Below are positions 15,991 to 24,446 of a stretch of 64,000 nt of DNA, one piece after another. Within the stretch, counting starts at the first letter, position 1. Each line of letters starts with the position of its first letter. The notes beneath the pieces were generated by a model. That model was not told the origin of the DNA. It saw nothing but the letters and a program-made list of their open reading frames with translations, and did not search any database. The stretch is taken from assembly GCF_018131225.1 (NCBI RefSeq), contig NZ_JAFCMM010000001.1, forward strand, positions 62,001-126,000. The letters are read 5' to 3'. Both the position numbers and the translations under genes were made by a program. The DNA is from Bradyrhizobium sp. U87765 SZCCT0048. Lineage in GTDB: Bacteria > Pseudomonadota > Alphaproteobacteria > Rhizobiales > Xanthobacteraceae.

Positions 15991-17214
15991 ATGCTCATTC
16001 GTGCGGGTTTGGCCGTGGCGTGTGCCGTGGCCGGATGGGTGGCGGCTGCGTCGGCTGATCCGATCAGCGGACCCCTGACCATCGCGGTGCTCAACGACAA
16101 GAGCTCGGTGTTCTCGGATGCGGGCGGGGTCGGCAGCGTGGTCGCCGCGCAACTCGCCATCGACGATGCCGGCGGCAAGGTGAGGGGCCAGCCCGTCGTG
16201 TTGCTGGCGCCCGATCATCAGAACAAGACCGACATCGGCGTCTCGCTGGCGCGCAACCTCTATGATCAGCAGGGAGTGTCGGCGATCTTCGACATCGGCA
16301 ACTCCTCGATCTCGCTCGGCGTGCAGGAACTGGCGCGCGAACGCGGCAAGATCGTCGTCCATGTCGGCTCGGCGACCGCCGACGTCTTCGGCAAGGCCTG
16401 CACGCCGACCGGGGCGATGTGGCTCTACGATACCTATTCGCTCGCCCAGGGCATGGCCAAGTCCATCGTCCAGCAGGGCGGCGACACCTGGTTCTTCATC
16501 ACCGCGGACTATGCATTCGGCCATGCGATGCAGGCCGAAGTCGCCAAGATCGTGACCGCGTCGGGCGGCAAGGTGCTCGGCGCCGTGCGCCATCCGGTCG
16601 GCACCATGGACTTCTCGTCCTTCCTGCTGCAGGCGAAATCCTCGGGGGCGAAAATCATCGCGCTCGCCAACGCTTCCGGCGACACCGTTACCAACATCAA
16701 GCAGGCGCGGGAATTCCAGATCGGCGAAGGCGACCAGAAGCTCGCGGTGCTCATCTTCTACCTCACCTCCGTCCATTCGCTCGGCCCGGAAGCGATGCAG
16801 GGCGTGCAATATCTCACCGGCTATTATTGGGATCGCGACGATCGCAGCCGTGCGTTCGGCAAGCGCTTCGCTGCAAGGCACGGCGGCAAGATGCCGACCC
16901 AGGCGCAGGCCGGCGTCTACAGTGCCGTCCGTCATTATCTGCGCGCCGCGGAAGCCGCGAACGACAATGACGGCCTGACGGTGATGCGCAAGATTAAGGA
17001 GATGCCGGTCGATGACTTCTTCGCCCCCGGCGCCCGTGTCCGCGCCGATGGCCGCCTGATGAACGACATGTACCTGGTGGAGGCGAAGGGACCGAAGGAC
17101 GTCAAGGCCGGCTGGGATCTGCTCACGGTCAAGGCGACAATCAAGGCGGAGGACATCATGCGTCCGATCGACCAGGGGGGATGCACGCGGCTCGATCCGG
17201 CACCGGGGAACTGA
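15991..17214 (+). CDS. Solitary ABC substrate-binding protein, branched-chain amino acid (HAAT) type
   Basis: A 407-residue Peripla_BP_6 (LivJ-like) protein with a signal peptide ending AAASADP. ATG at 15991 follows GCGGGAGGAAGA, a strong RBS. The protein carries the usual LAPDHQNKTD and ITADYAFGH segments. Many rhizobial members bind aromatic or dicarboxylic ligands rather than amino acids. No Liv permeases or ATPases lie nearby; it converges on a LysR gene. Confidence 0.85.
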   Translation: MLIRAGLAVACAVAGWVAAASADPISGPLTIAVLNDKSSVFSDAGGVGSVVAAQLAIDDAGGKVRGQPVVLLAPDHQNKTDIGVSLARNLYDQQGVSAIFDIGNSSISLGVQELARERGKIVVHVGSATADVFGKACTPTGAMWLYDTYSLAQGMAKSIVQQGGDTWFFITADYAFGHAMQAEVAKIVTASGGKVLGAVRHPVGTMDFSSFLLQAKSSGAKIIALANASGDTVTNIKQAREFQIGEGDQKLAVLIFYLTSVHSLGPEAMQGVQYLTGYYWDRDDRSRAFGKRFAARHGGKMPTQAQAGVYSAVRHYLRAAEAANDNDGLTVMRKIKEMPVDDFFAPGARVRADGRLMNDMYLVEAKGPKDVKAGWDLLTVKATIKAEDIMRPIDQGGCTRLDPAPGN

Positions 17215-17241
17215 AGCGCGGCCGCGCCCTCGTTCGAACGC

Positions 17242-18156
17242 TCAGGCCTCTCCGACACGCGCCGCTCTCGCCGCAGCGAGAAGATTGGCGAGTGTCGGGG
17301 AGGTGTCGTCGCGGCGCCATGCGATACCGGTCTGCAGGCGCGGGGCATCATGCTGCAGGTCGACATAGCGCACACCCGAGCGGGCGAGGTGGCGCATCGA
17401 TGCGGGCACGAGAGCGATCCCCATGCCCGCGGACACCAGGCTGATGATGGTCTGCATCTGGATGGCATGCTGGGCGATGGTCGGGGTGCCGCCGCAGGCC
17501 GCGTAATATCGCGTGACCAGTTCGTAGAACGATGGCGCCACCCGCCGTGGAAAGACGATCAGCGGGGATGACAGGACGGCGGCGGACGGCAGACCACGTG
17601 CGCTGAGCGCGAGGCGGCCGCTCGTGAGCCAGCCCTCCGGCACGGCGGCGATCAAGGGCTCGGAGATGAGGGCGAGGTAGTCGAGCTGTTCGGGCAGGGC
17701 GCCGAGCGCCGGAGCAATGATGATGCCGGCATGGCCCTTGCCATCGAGCAGCGCCGCGATCTGCAGGTCGCTCGTCGCCTCGGTGAGGGACAGTTCGACA
17801 TCGGGATGCGTCTCCCGCAGGCGACGAACAAGCGCCGGCAGGACGCTGTAGTCGGCGGTGCTCACGAACGACAGTTCGAGGCGGCCGGTCTCACCCCTGC
17901 GTATGCGCTGCGCAGTCGCCGGCAGGGCTGCGACGCCCTCGAGCGCCGCGCGGACGTGGTCGAGCCACTGCACGGCGAAGGGGGTCAGCGCGACACTGCG
18001 CTTGGTGCGGGCGAACAGGGGTGAACCGAGTTCCTGCTCCAGCGCCATGATGGACTGGCTCAGCGGCGGCTGGGTCATGCCCAGCCGCTCGGCGGCCCTG
18101 CCGAAGTGCAGTGTCTCGGCGACGGCGACGAAATGCCGGAGCTGGCGGATGTCCAT
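17242..18156 (-). CDS. LysR-family transcriptional regulator, divergent from ilvD
   Basis: A 304-residue LysR regulator. The N-terminal winged HTH is classical (FGRAAERLGMTQPPLSQ), followed by a periplasmic-binding-like effector domain. It is transcribed away from ilvD across a 98-base AT-rich gap that contains an ATATT-N11-AATAT box, the usual T-N11-A LysR site. By analogy with IlvY and similar divergent pairs, it probably controls ilvD and itself; the effector is unknown. Confidence 0.9.
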   Translation of the reverse strand: MDIRQLRHFVAVAETLHFGRAAERLGMTQPPLSQSIMALEQELGSPLFARTKRSVALTPFAVQWLDHVRAALEGVAALPATAQRIRRGETGRLELSFVSTADYSVLPALVRRLRETHPDVELSLTEATSDLQIAALLDGKGHAGIIIAPALGALPEQLDYLALISEPLIAAVPEGWLTSGRLALSARGLPSAAVLSSPLIVFPRRVAPSFYELVTRYYAACGGTPTIAQHAIQMQTIISLVSAGMGIALVPASMRHLARSGVRYVDLQHDAPRLQTGIAWRRDDTSPTLANLLAAARAARVGEA

Positions 18157-18160
18157 TATA

Positions 18161-18181
18161 ATATTCCTTGCGACCTAATAT
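18161..18181. promoter_or_regulatory. LysR-type T-N11-A operator between lysR and ilvD
   Basis: ATATT (18161-18165), eleven bases, AATAT (18177-18181) form a perfect dyad five bases from the lysR start codon. The region is much richer in A/T than the surroundings. A second AT-rich stretch (TTAATATATTT) follows toward ilvD. Binding is inferred from LysR-family practice. Confidence 0.5.
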
Positions 18182-18254
18182 GGTCAGATTAATATATTTC
18201 TCTCGAATATACGAGGCGGGTAGCGTGGCCCCTGTTCATGTCAGGGGAAAAACC

Positions 18255-20105
18255 ATGCCCGCCTACCGCTCGAGAACCAGCACCCACGGCCGCAACATGG
18301 CGGGTGCGCGTAGCCTGTGGCGCGCCACCGGCATGACCAATGCGGATTTCGGCAAGCCGATTATCGCCATCGCCAACAGCTTCACCCAGTTCGTGCCGGG
18401 ACATGTCCACCTCAAGGATCTCGGTCAGCTGGTCGCCAGCGAGATCGCGATCGCCGGTGGAGTGGCCAAGGAATTCAACACCATCGCGGTGGACGACGGC
18501 ATCGCCATGGGGCATGGCGGCATGCTGTATTCGCTGCCGTCTCGCGATCTCATCGCCGACAGCGTCGAGTACATGGTCAATGCCCATTGCGCCGACGCGC
18601 TGGTGTGCATTTCCAATTGCGACAAGATCACGCCGGGGATGCTGATGGCTGCGATGCGACTCAACATCCCGACCGTCTTCGTGTCGGGCGGGCCGATGGA
18701 AGCCGGCAAGGCGATCGTCAAGGGGAGGACGCGCGCGCTCGATCTCATCGACGCCATGGTGGTTGCCGCCGACAGCGCCTACAGCGATGCCGAAGTAGCG
18801 GCGGTCGAGCAGGCGGCGTGTCCGACCTGCGGCTCGTGCTCGGGCATGTTCACGGCCAATTCCATGAACTGCCTGACCGAGGCGCTCGGCCTTGCGCTGC
18901 CAGGCAATGGCTCGGTGCTCGCGACCCATGCCGATCGCGCGGGCCTGTTCGAAGATGCGGGACGGATGATCGTCGAGATCGCGCGCCGCTGGTACGAACA
19001 GGACGACGACAGCGTGTTGCCGCGCCGTATTGCGAGCCGCGCAGCTTTCGAGAATGCCATGAGCCTCGACATGGCCATGGGAGGCTCGACCAACACGGTT
19101 CTGCACCTGCTGGCGGCCGCGCGCGAGGGCGAGGTCGATTTCTCCATGGCCGATATCGATCGCCTGTCGCGCCGCGTGCCCTGCCTGTGCAAGGTCGCGC
19201 CCGCCAGGAACGACGTCCATATGGAGGACGTGCATCGGGCCGGCGGCATCATGGCCATTCTCGGCGAACTCGATCGCGCCGGGCTCATCGACACCACGCT
19301 GCCCACGGTGCATGCGCCGACCCTTGGTGACGCGCTGGCGCGCTGGGACATCGTGCGCACCCAGGACGACAGCGTGCGGACATTTTTCCGTGCCGCGCCC
19401 GGCAACGTGCTGACCCAGACGGCGTTCAGCCAGAATGCGCGCTGGGAGAGCCTCGATGTCGATCGCGAGAACGGCGTCGTCCGCTCGGCCGCGCATGCGT
19501 TCAGCAAGGACGGCGGCCTTGCCGTTCTCTATGGCAACCTGGCGCCGGAAGGCTCCATCGTGAAGACCGCGAGCGTCGATGACAGCATTCTCGTGTTTCG
19601 TGGCGCTGCGCGGGTGTACGAAAGCCAGGAGGCTGCGGTGACCGGTATTCTCGGCGACGAAGTCGTCGCCGGCGATGTGGTGATTGTGCGTTATGAAGGC
19701 CCAAGGGGCGGGCCCGGCATGCAGGAGATGCTGTATCCGACGAGCTACCTCAAGTCGAAGCGGCTGGCGAAATCATGTGCGCTCGTGACCGATGGCCGTT
19801 TCTCCGGCGGCAGCTCGGGCCTGTCGATCGGTCATGTTTCGCCGGAGGCTTCGGAGGGCGGTCTCATTGCCCTCGTCGAAACCGGCGATGCCATCGTCAT
19901 CGACATTCCCAACCGCCGCATTCATCTCGACGTCGACGAGGGCATCCTGACGCAACGCCATGGCGCGATGGAGGCACGTGGTGGCGATGCCTGGAAGCCG
20001 ATGAGCCGCAACCGTAACGTCTCGCCGGCACTGCAGGCCTATGCCGCGCTGGCCTCCAACGCGGCGCATGGCGCGGTGCGCGATCTCGGGCGGCTCAAGC
20101 GGTAG
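18255..20105 (+). CDS. ilvD: Dihydroxy-acid dehydratase
   Basis: A 616-residue IlvD/Edd-family Fe-S dehydratase converting 2,3-dihydroxy-isovalerate or -methylvalerate to the 2-keto acids of valine and isoleucine synthesis. The start is [19 protein letters not shown], and the cluster cysteines lie in [12 protein letters not shown] and [11 protein letters not shown]. Length and sequence are those of the enterobacterial 616-residue type rather than the shorter sugar-acid type. ATG at 18255 follows TCAGGGGAAAAACC. The divergent LysR gene is its likely regulator. Confidence 0.93.
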   Translation: MPAYRSRTSTHGRNMAGARSLWRATGMTNADFGKPIIAIANSFTQFVPGHVHLKDLGQLVASEIAIAGGVAKEFNTIAVDDGIAMGHGGMLYSLPSRDLIADSVEYMVNAHCADALVCISNCDKITPGMLMAAMRLNIPTVFVSGGPMEAGKAIVKGRTRALDLIDAMVVAADSAYSDAEVAAVEQAACPTCGSCSGMFTANSMNCLTEALGLALPGNGSVLATHADRAGLFEDAGRMIVEIARRWYEQDDDSVLPRRIASRAAFENAMSLDMAMGGSTNTVLHLLAAAREGEVDFSMADIDRLSRRVPCLCKVAPARNDVHMEDVHRAGGIMAILGELDRAGLIDTTLPTVHAPTLGDALARWDIVRTQDDSVRTFFRAAPGNVLTQTAFSQNARWESLDVDRENGVVRSAAHAFSKDGGLAVLYGNLAPEGSIVKTASVDDSILVFRGAARVYESQEAAVTGILGDEVVAGDVVIVRYEGPRGGPGMQEMLYPTSYLKSKRLAKSCALVTDGRFSGGSSGLSIGHVSPEASEGGLIALVETGDAIVIDIPNRRIHLDVDEGILTQRHGAMEARGGDAWKPMSRNRNVSPALQAYAALASNAAHGAVRDLGRLKR

Positions 20106-20159
20106 GGGATGCGAGGGTGAGCCAGTGGCGAGAGCGCATTGGCAGCGCGACGCATGCCA

Positions 20160-20249
20160 TGGCGGAAGGGGTGGGATTCGAACCCACGGTACCCTTGCGG
20201 GCACGCCGGTTTTCAAGACCGGTGCCTTAAACCACTCGGCCACCCTTCC
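20160..20249 (-). tRNA. tRNA-Ser (anticodon UGA)
   Basis: Read on the minus strand, the gene begins GGAAGGGTGGCCGAG and ends CCCTTCC-G-CCA. Acceptor arms 20243-20249 and 20164-20170 pair fully. The anticodon loop CTTGAAA between CCGGT and ACCGG-type arms gives UGA. A long variable arm (TGCCCGCAAGGGTA) and the T-loop GGTTCGAATCC identify a class II serine tRNA. The 3' CCA is encoded. Confidence 0.97.
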
Positions 20250-20297
20250 GTGTCCGCTGCTCATGCGGGAACTGGGCAGGAATTGCAAGCCGTTTGA

Positions 20298-21053
20298 TCA
20301 CGGTACGCCGTAGGTCCTGACGAAGAATGCAAGGGCAATGCCGGCCGTGAGCACGACGGTTCCGATATGAAGGACGCGGGCCGGGATATGGCGGCCGATC
20401 TGTGCGCCGCCATAGCCGCCGATCGTCGCCCCCAACAGCATCGCGACCGTCTGCGGCCACTGGACGGCGCGTGCGACGATGAAGATCAGCACGGCGATGG
20501 AATTGGCGACGCACACCAGCATCATTCTCGGCGCGTTCAACTGCTTGAGCGGCCGGCTGTCGAGGAGGCCCCAGATCGCCATCATCATGATTCCAACGGC
20601 GCCGCCGAAATAGCCGCCGTAAACTCTGAGGCCGAACTGGATGATGCGCAGCGCGCCCGGCGTGATGCTGGTGCGGCTGCGCAGCCACTCGCCGAGGCGG
20701 CGGCCGCACGCCAGGGTGAAGCTGGCGACCAGAAGCAGCCAGGGCAGGGCAAGGTCGAACGCCCTGGTCGGCGTCGACATCAGCAGCGCCGCGCCGGTCA
20801 CGCCGCCGATCAGCGTCGTCAGCAGCAGTGATCGCAGTGATGCCGGGCCGATCGGACCGAGGTCGTCGCGATAAGTCCACGCGCTCGCGAGGCCGCCGGG
20901 AAACAGCGCGACCGTGCTCGATGCATTGGCCTCGACGGACGGCACACCGGTGGCGATCAGCACAGGCAGGCTGACAAAGGAGCCGCCGCCGGCAAGGGCG
21001 TTCATCGCGCCGGCGAACAGGCCTGCGGCGAACAGGAGAAGGAAGGAGGTCAT
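20298..21053 (-). CDS. TauE/SafE-family membrane transporter
   Basis: A 251-residue membrane protein with seven to eight hydrophobic segments and the family-typical start GLFAGAMNALAGGGSF, with a second half repeating the pattern (GGYFGGAVGIMMMAIWG). TauE/SafE proteins are proposed exporters of sulfite, sulfoacetate or related organic anions; the substrate here is unknown. It is last in a same-strand run AraC - YdcZ-like - TauE. Start ATG is at 21053, within a short tandem repeat and without a clear RBS. Confidence 0.85.
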   Translation of the reverse strand: MTSFLLLFAAGLFAGAMNALAGGGSFVSLPVLIATGVPSVEANASSTVALFPGGLASAWTYRDDLGPIGPASLRSLLLTTLIGGVTGAALLMSTPTRAFDLALPWLLLVASFTLACGRRLGEWLRSRTSITPGALRIIQFGLRVYGGYFGGAVGIMMMAIWGLLDSRPLKQLNAPRMMLVCVANSIAVLIFIVARAVQWPQTVAMLLGATIGGYGGAQIGRHIPARVLHIGTVVLTAGIALAFFVRTYGVP

Positions 21054-21081
21054 GGCTCGGGATCGAATGGCTCGGGATCGA
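21052..21081. repeat. Short tandem repeat at the start of the TauE gene
   Basis: The 15-base unit ATGGCTCGGGATCGA occurs twice in succession (21052-21066 and 21067-21081), followed by a partial third copy ATGG. It overlaps the initiation region of the minus-strand TauE gene, so copy number could alter the leader. Confidence 0.8.
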
Positions 21082-21111
21082 ATGGCGTCCTGAGCGCGGC
21101 GGGGCCTGCGA

Positions 21112-21600
21112 TCAACGGCGGATCAGCAACACGCCGAAGACCAGAAGGACGGCGCCTGCGAGGCGGACCGGTGTGGCGCTCTGTTGCGGAATGCCGAGCA
21201 GTCCAAAATGGTCGAAGGCGAGCGATCCGATCATCTGGCCGACGACGATCAGGGCGAGCACGGTTGCGGCGCCAAGGCGCGGGACCATGAGGATCGCGGT
21301 TCCAATGAAGATCGCGCCGAAGATGCCGCCGGTCCATGAGATCCACGACGTTCGCGCGGCCATGGCCGTCGACAGCCACGGCTGGCCGGACACGACGATG
21401 GCTGCGAGCATCGTCAGCGTTCCCGTGAAATAGCTGGCGAATCCGGCCCACCACGGTGAGCCCAGCTCCGCGCGCAGATTGGTGTTGAGGATCTGCTGCA
21501 GGGCGACACTGACGCCGGCGCCGACGACGAGGAGAGCGAAGACGATATTGGCACAGGCTCCCGGCACGGCATCCTCATTCCATTGGCTGGCGGACACCAT
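21112..21600 (-). CDS. YdcZ/DUF606-type DMT-superfamily membrane protein
   Basis: A 162-residue protein with about five hydrophobic helices. LLVVGAGVSVALQQILNTNLR and the SPWWAGFASYFTGT segment are characteristic of the DUF606/YdcZ group of half-sized drug/metabolite transporters, which work as dimers. It lies 80 bases after the AraC gene and 58 bases before TauE on the same strand, so AraC may control both. Substrate unknown. Confidence 0.8.
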   Translation of the reverse strand: MVSASQWNEDAVPGACANIVFALLVVGAGVSVALQQILNTNLRAELGSPWWAGFASYFTGTLTMLAAIVVSGQPWLSTAMAARTSWISWTGGIFGAIFIGTAILMVPRLGAATVLALIVVGQMIGSLAFDHFGLLGIPQQSATPVRLAGAVLLVFGVLLIRR

Positions 21601-21680
21601 GGAGGCGCGCCGCCTGCGAAAGTCACAGTCGCGATGCCGACGATAGAAAACACCGCGGACGCCGTCTGGTAGGTTTGTGA

Positions 21681-22400
21681 TCAGCCGAGCCGATATCGGC
21701 CCGGCGTGACGCCGAACAGGCGCCGGAACCAGCGGCCGAAATGGCTCTGGTCGGTAAAGCCGGTGTCTGCGGCGACGGCCGCGATGGTGTCGCCCGCGCG
21801 CAGCAGCCGGCGTGCGTGATTGAGCCGGCTCGCAAGTTGGAACGCATGCGGCGGCATGCCGCTGCGCCGGCTGAACATGCGGGAGAAGCCTTCGCGGCTC
21901 ATGCCCATGCGCGCCGCGATCGTGCCGACGGTCTCGCGGCCATGGTCGTGCAGCGGCGCGGGATGCGCGAGCAGTCCGTCGGTCTCGCGGTGGGCACGGA
22001 TCACCGCGGCGAATTCATGTGCGCTGATCTCTCGGCTTCGCCGCAGGCGCGCGATCTCGGCCAACATCGCAGTAACGGCATAAGCGCCCGCAGGAACATA
22101 GGCGTTGAGGCACACCACCCCGTTGGGCTCCGCGACCGAGCTGTGGGGAACGCCGGCGGGAATGAGCGCGCCCTGGCCGGCCGCGAGATCGACGATGCCG
22201 TCTCCCATCACGAACCGGCGCCTGCCGGCGAGCACGAAGGTGATCTGGTGCTCGTCGTGAAAGTGTGTCGGCAGTCCGACATCGCGGCCATGCAACGTGC
22301 CAAGCTCAACGACGCCCTCGGCCTCCGGACGCCAATAGGTCCACTTGGCGCGCGCCGCCAGTTTTGCAGGGGGGGCATCGTCTAACAAGAGATGTCGCAT
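21681..22400 (-). CDS. AraC-family transcriptional regulator
   Basis: A 239-residue regulator with an N-terminal cupin-like sensing domain (LPTHFHDEHQITFVLAG) and two C-terminal HTH motifs (VGTIAARMGMSREGFSRMF; AAVAADTGFTDQSHFGRWF). The size is typical of the AraC proteins adjacent to LysE or DMT exporters. The ATG at 22400 gives a normal length; the frame is open 41 codons further upstream without recognisable sequence. Likely regulator of the two membrane proteins downstream. Confidence 0.88.
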   Translation of the reverse strand: MRHLLLDDAPPAKLAARAKWTYWRPEAEGVVELGTLHGRDVGLPTHFHDEHQITFVLAGRRRFVMGDGIVDLAAGQGALIPAGVPHSSVAEPNGVVCLNAYVPAGAYAVTAMLAEIARLRRSREISAHEFAAVIRAHRETDGLLAHPAPLHDHGRETVGTIAARMGMSREGFSRMFSRRSGMPPHAFQLASRLNHARRLLRAGDTIAAVAADTGFTDQSHFGRWFRRLFGVTPGRYRLG

Positions 22401-22604
22401 CTGCCGCAGCCGTTTTGTCCAGCCTCGCTCCTGCCGGCGCGTTACCCCGCAGGCGCCCGCGATTGGTAACGCAGATTCACCGGTGCGGGCGTAGAGATCT
22501 CCGCAAGGCTGCCTTGCGTTCACCGTGCACGCTCCCGTCGTGGTCGCCGGTATGGTGCCATGTGATGCTTATAGGCGAGGCCAGACGACGAGGGAGGAAC
22601 GGCC

Positions 22605-22823
22605 GTGCTGATGATCGAGGGACGAAAGACCTCGTCGAACGTCCAGGCCCTGATTTAGTGCGTAGGCGAACTCGCGCTCGCTTGCGAGCGATACGATGTC
22701 GGCCATCGCCATGGCGGCAACGACTCAGTCGAATTCCTGGCGATGTATGCGGCGCTGGTCGCGCGTCCGGCCTTCCGCGCGCATGTCATGGTGTCCTACG
22801 ACGAGCTTTGTGCGACGGATTGA
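22605..22823 (+). pseudogene. Decayed glutathione S-transferase (amber stop plus internal deletion)
   Basis: Behind a good RBS (AGGGAGGA, 22591-22598) GTG at 22605 opens a frame reading GRKTSSNVQALI, then TAG (22656-22658), then CVGELALACERYDVGH and GGNDSVEFLAM. This is the N-terminal thioredoxin-fold start of a GST; the stop replaces a position that is usually Trp (TGG to TAG). Directly after EFLAM the frame continues YAALVARPAFRAHVMVSYDEL, which resembles the C-terminal end of a GST. About 120-130 middle residues are absent. The frame otherwise stays open to TGA at 22821. Both lesions make it non-functional. Confidence 0.72.
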
Positions 22824-23268
22824 TGTCGGCTGTCGCGGCGCGTGGAGCAATGCTTGCGCGTTGCAATCGTTTGACTCGACGTGACGATGTTGTGCGGCGG
22901 CACCTTTGTCGTTGCCACGGCAACGTACAAATTGTCGCGACGATCGAACAGTTCACAACCTTCGGTCGAATATTGGAGCTTTCTCCCATTGACACACGCC
23001 GTCGCGGCTCGCACCTTTCGTCAGGGAGCGGGGCATCCTCAGCCAGAGTCGAGCGCGTCGGGTGCAGGTCGCCTGATTTGTTGTGGGAGCGCTGTGGTGT
23101 GTGACGTGCGCGCGCCGATGTTCAGCGGCGTGCGGCACGGGATCGGAATCCAGGACATTGTTGCAGGCAGGACATCGCTGCACGCGCAAGGGCCTGGTCG
23201 CATGAGGGTGTTGACGGGACGAGGGGAACAGCCGGGTGCCGTGTGCGGCGATCGGCCGGGGGAAGTCG
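22824..23268. other. Non-coding stretch with no recognisable feature
   Basis: Six-frame reading gives only arginine-rich or cysteine-rich frames without homology, and I see no RNA gene, repeat or mobile-element end. Together with the GST relic upstream it looks like a decayed segment. It ends with the RBS of the 62-codon frame at 23269. Confidence 0.5.
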
Positions 23269-23457
23269 ATGACCGATGGCGACGAGGAGGCCAATCTGCT
23301 GACCAGTCTCGAGGGGGCCATGCGCTCGGCGCGAGCACTCGGCATGCGCGATCTCGAACTGATCCTGAAGATGGCGGCGCTGGAATTGCTCAATCATCAT
23401 ACGCGCCAGCAGGCGCCGGTCGTGCGCAGCATCAGAAGCCGGTTGCGGCCGCAATAG
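23269..23457 (+). CDS. Small hypothetical protein, 62 residues
   Basis: ATG at 23269 follows GGGGGAAGTCG. The protein is acidic at the start (MTDGDEEANLL), then predicted helical with a regular leucine/alanine/methionine pattern (AMRSARALGMRDLELILKMAALELL) and a basic end. It looks like a small soluble helical protein. No family recognised. It ends 82 bases before the phosphatase gene on the same strand. Confidence 0.45.
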   Translation: MTDGDEEANLLTSLEGAMRSARALGMRDLELILKMAALELLNHHTRQQAPVVRSIRSRLRPQ

Positions 23458-23539
23458 TCCGCGCTTTCCTGGGGCGCGCGGCAATGGCATGGAGGGGCCG
23501 CGTGTCGTTCGGCCCGCGCCGGAGCCTGGAGCCCGCGTG

Positions 23540-24226
23540 ATGATCCGCAGCTATGTTATTCCCGACCTTCACGGCCGGCATGATCTTCTCGTCGGTGCAC
23601 TCGATGCCATCGCCGCGCGCGCAGGTGACGAGCCGGTGACCGTCATCACTCTCGGCGACTATGTCGACAAGGGGCCGAACAGCCGCAAGGTGATCGAGGC
23701 GCTGATCGCGTTGCAGGCTGCGCCTCCATCGGGGTGGAATGTGATCTGCCTCAAGGGCAATCATGACGCCCTGATGCGCGACGCCTGCCGCCGGCCGGAA
23801 ACCCGTGACGTCTGGCTCGCCAAGGGTGGTGAGATGGCGCTGGCATCCTATGATCCGCCAGAGGGGGACGGCCGTATTCCTGAATCCCACGTCCGCTGGC
23901 TCGAGGGCCTGCAGCTGATGCACGTGGACGCGCATCGGGTGTTCGTCCATGCAGGGGTCGATCCGGAGCGGCCCCTGGACCGACAGACGGAGCAGACAGT
24001 GCTGTGGAAGCGCTATCCCGACGATGACGGCGCCGGCCATGGCGAGCGTCATGTGGTGCATGGCCATGATCGCCGCCGGGACGGTCCCGGGCATTTCGGC
24101 GGCCGGACCAATCTCGATACCCAGGCCTGGACGACCGGCCGGCTGGTGGTCGGCGTGTTCGAGAATGATCGTCCGGGAGGTCCTGTGGACCTGATCGAGG
24201 TCGTCGGGCCGCCATTTCCGGCCTGA
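23540..24226 (+). CDS. PPP-family serine/threonine (metallo)phosphatase
   Basis: A 228-residue calcineurin-like phosphoesterase of the bacterial PrpA/lambda phosphatase type. All metal and phosphate motifs are present: PDLHGR, GDYVDKG, GNHD, HAG and HGHD. The tail mentions the typical NLDTQAW dimer/metal region. ATG at 23540 begins the conserved core; an adjacent GTG at 23537 is possible. Likely dephosphorylates proteins or Ap4A-like nucleotides; substrate not determinable. A terminator-like hairpin follows. Confidence 0.88.
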   Translation: MIRSYVIPDLHGRHDLLVGALDAIAARAGDEPVTVITLGDYVDKGPNSRKVIEALIALQAAPPSGWNVICLKGNHDALMRDACRRPETRDVWLAKGGEMALASYDPPEGDGRIPESHVRWLEGLQLMHVDAHRVFVHAGVDPERPLDRQTEQTVLWKRYPDDDGAGHGERHVVHGHDRRRDGPGHFGGRTNLDTQAWTTGRLVVGVFENDRPGGPVDLIEVVGPPFPA

Positions 24227-24240
24227 ACCGCCCCCGAAAC

Positions 24241-24264
24241 CCGCTGGAAGCAACCAGCGGTTTA
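24241..24264 (+). terminator. Terminator-like hairpin after the phosphatase gene
   Basis: CCGCTGG (24241-24247), loop AAGCAA, CCAGCGG (24254-24260), followed by TTTA. The seven-pair GC-rich stem begins 14 bases after the stop codon. The T-run is short, so efficiency is uncertain. Confidence 0.55.
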
Positions 24265-24446
24265 CCAGTTCGGGGCTATCCCCATTTTTGCCTTGTTCTC
24301 GCTGCGTTATAGTCACAGCCAGGTGTGGACTTAAGGTCACACGGCTCTGTGGGGTAACGTCCTGGTTTGAGTTCGTGGATAGAATTCGGGTCAGGAAGGT
24401 TGCAAGGCCGATTCGGCCAGCGGCCTGGACGTCAGGTAGTTGGGGA

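Noticed and set aside
17216..17227. GCGCGGCCGCGC palindrome after the solitary binding protein gene
   Set aside because: Perfect palindrome but only G/C, no T-run; expected by chance in DNA of this composition.
22265..23540. Two overlapping plus-strand open frames over the gap between araC and the phosphatase gene
   Set aside because: Arg/Ser-rich with no homology. Only the GST relic in another frame and the 62-codon frame have recognisable character.
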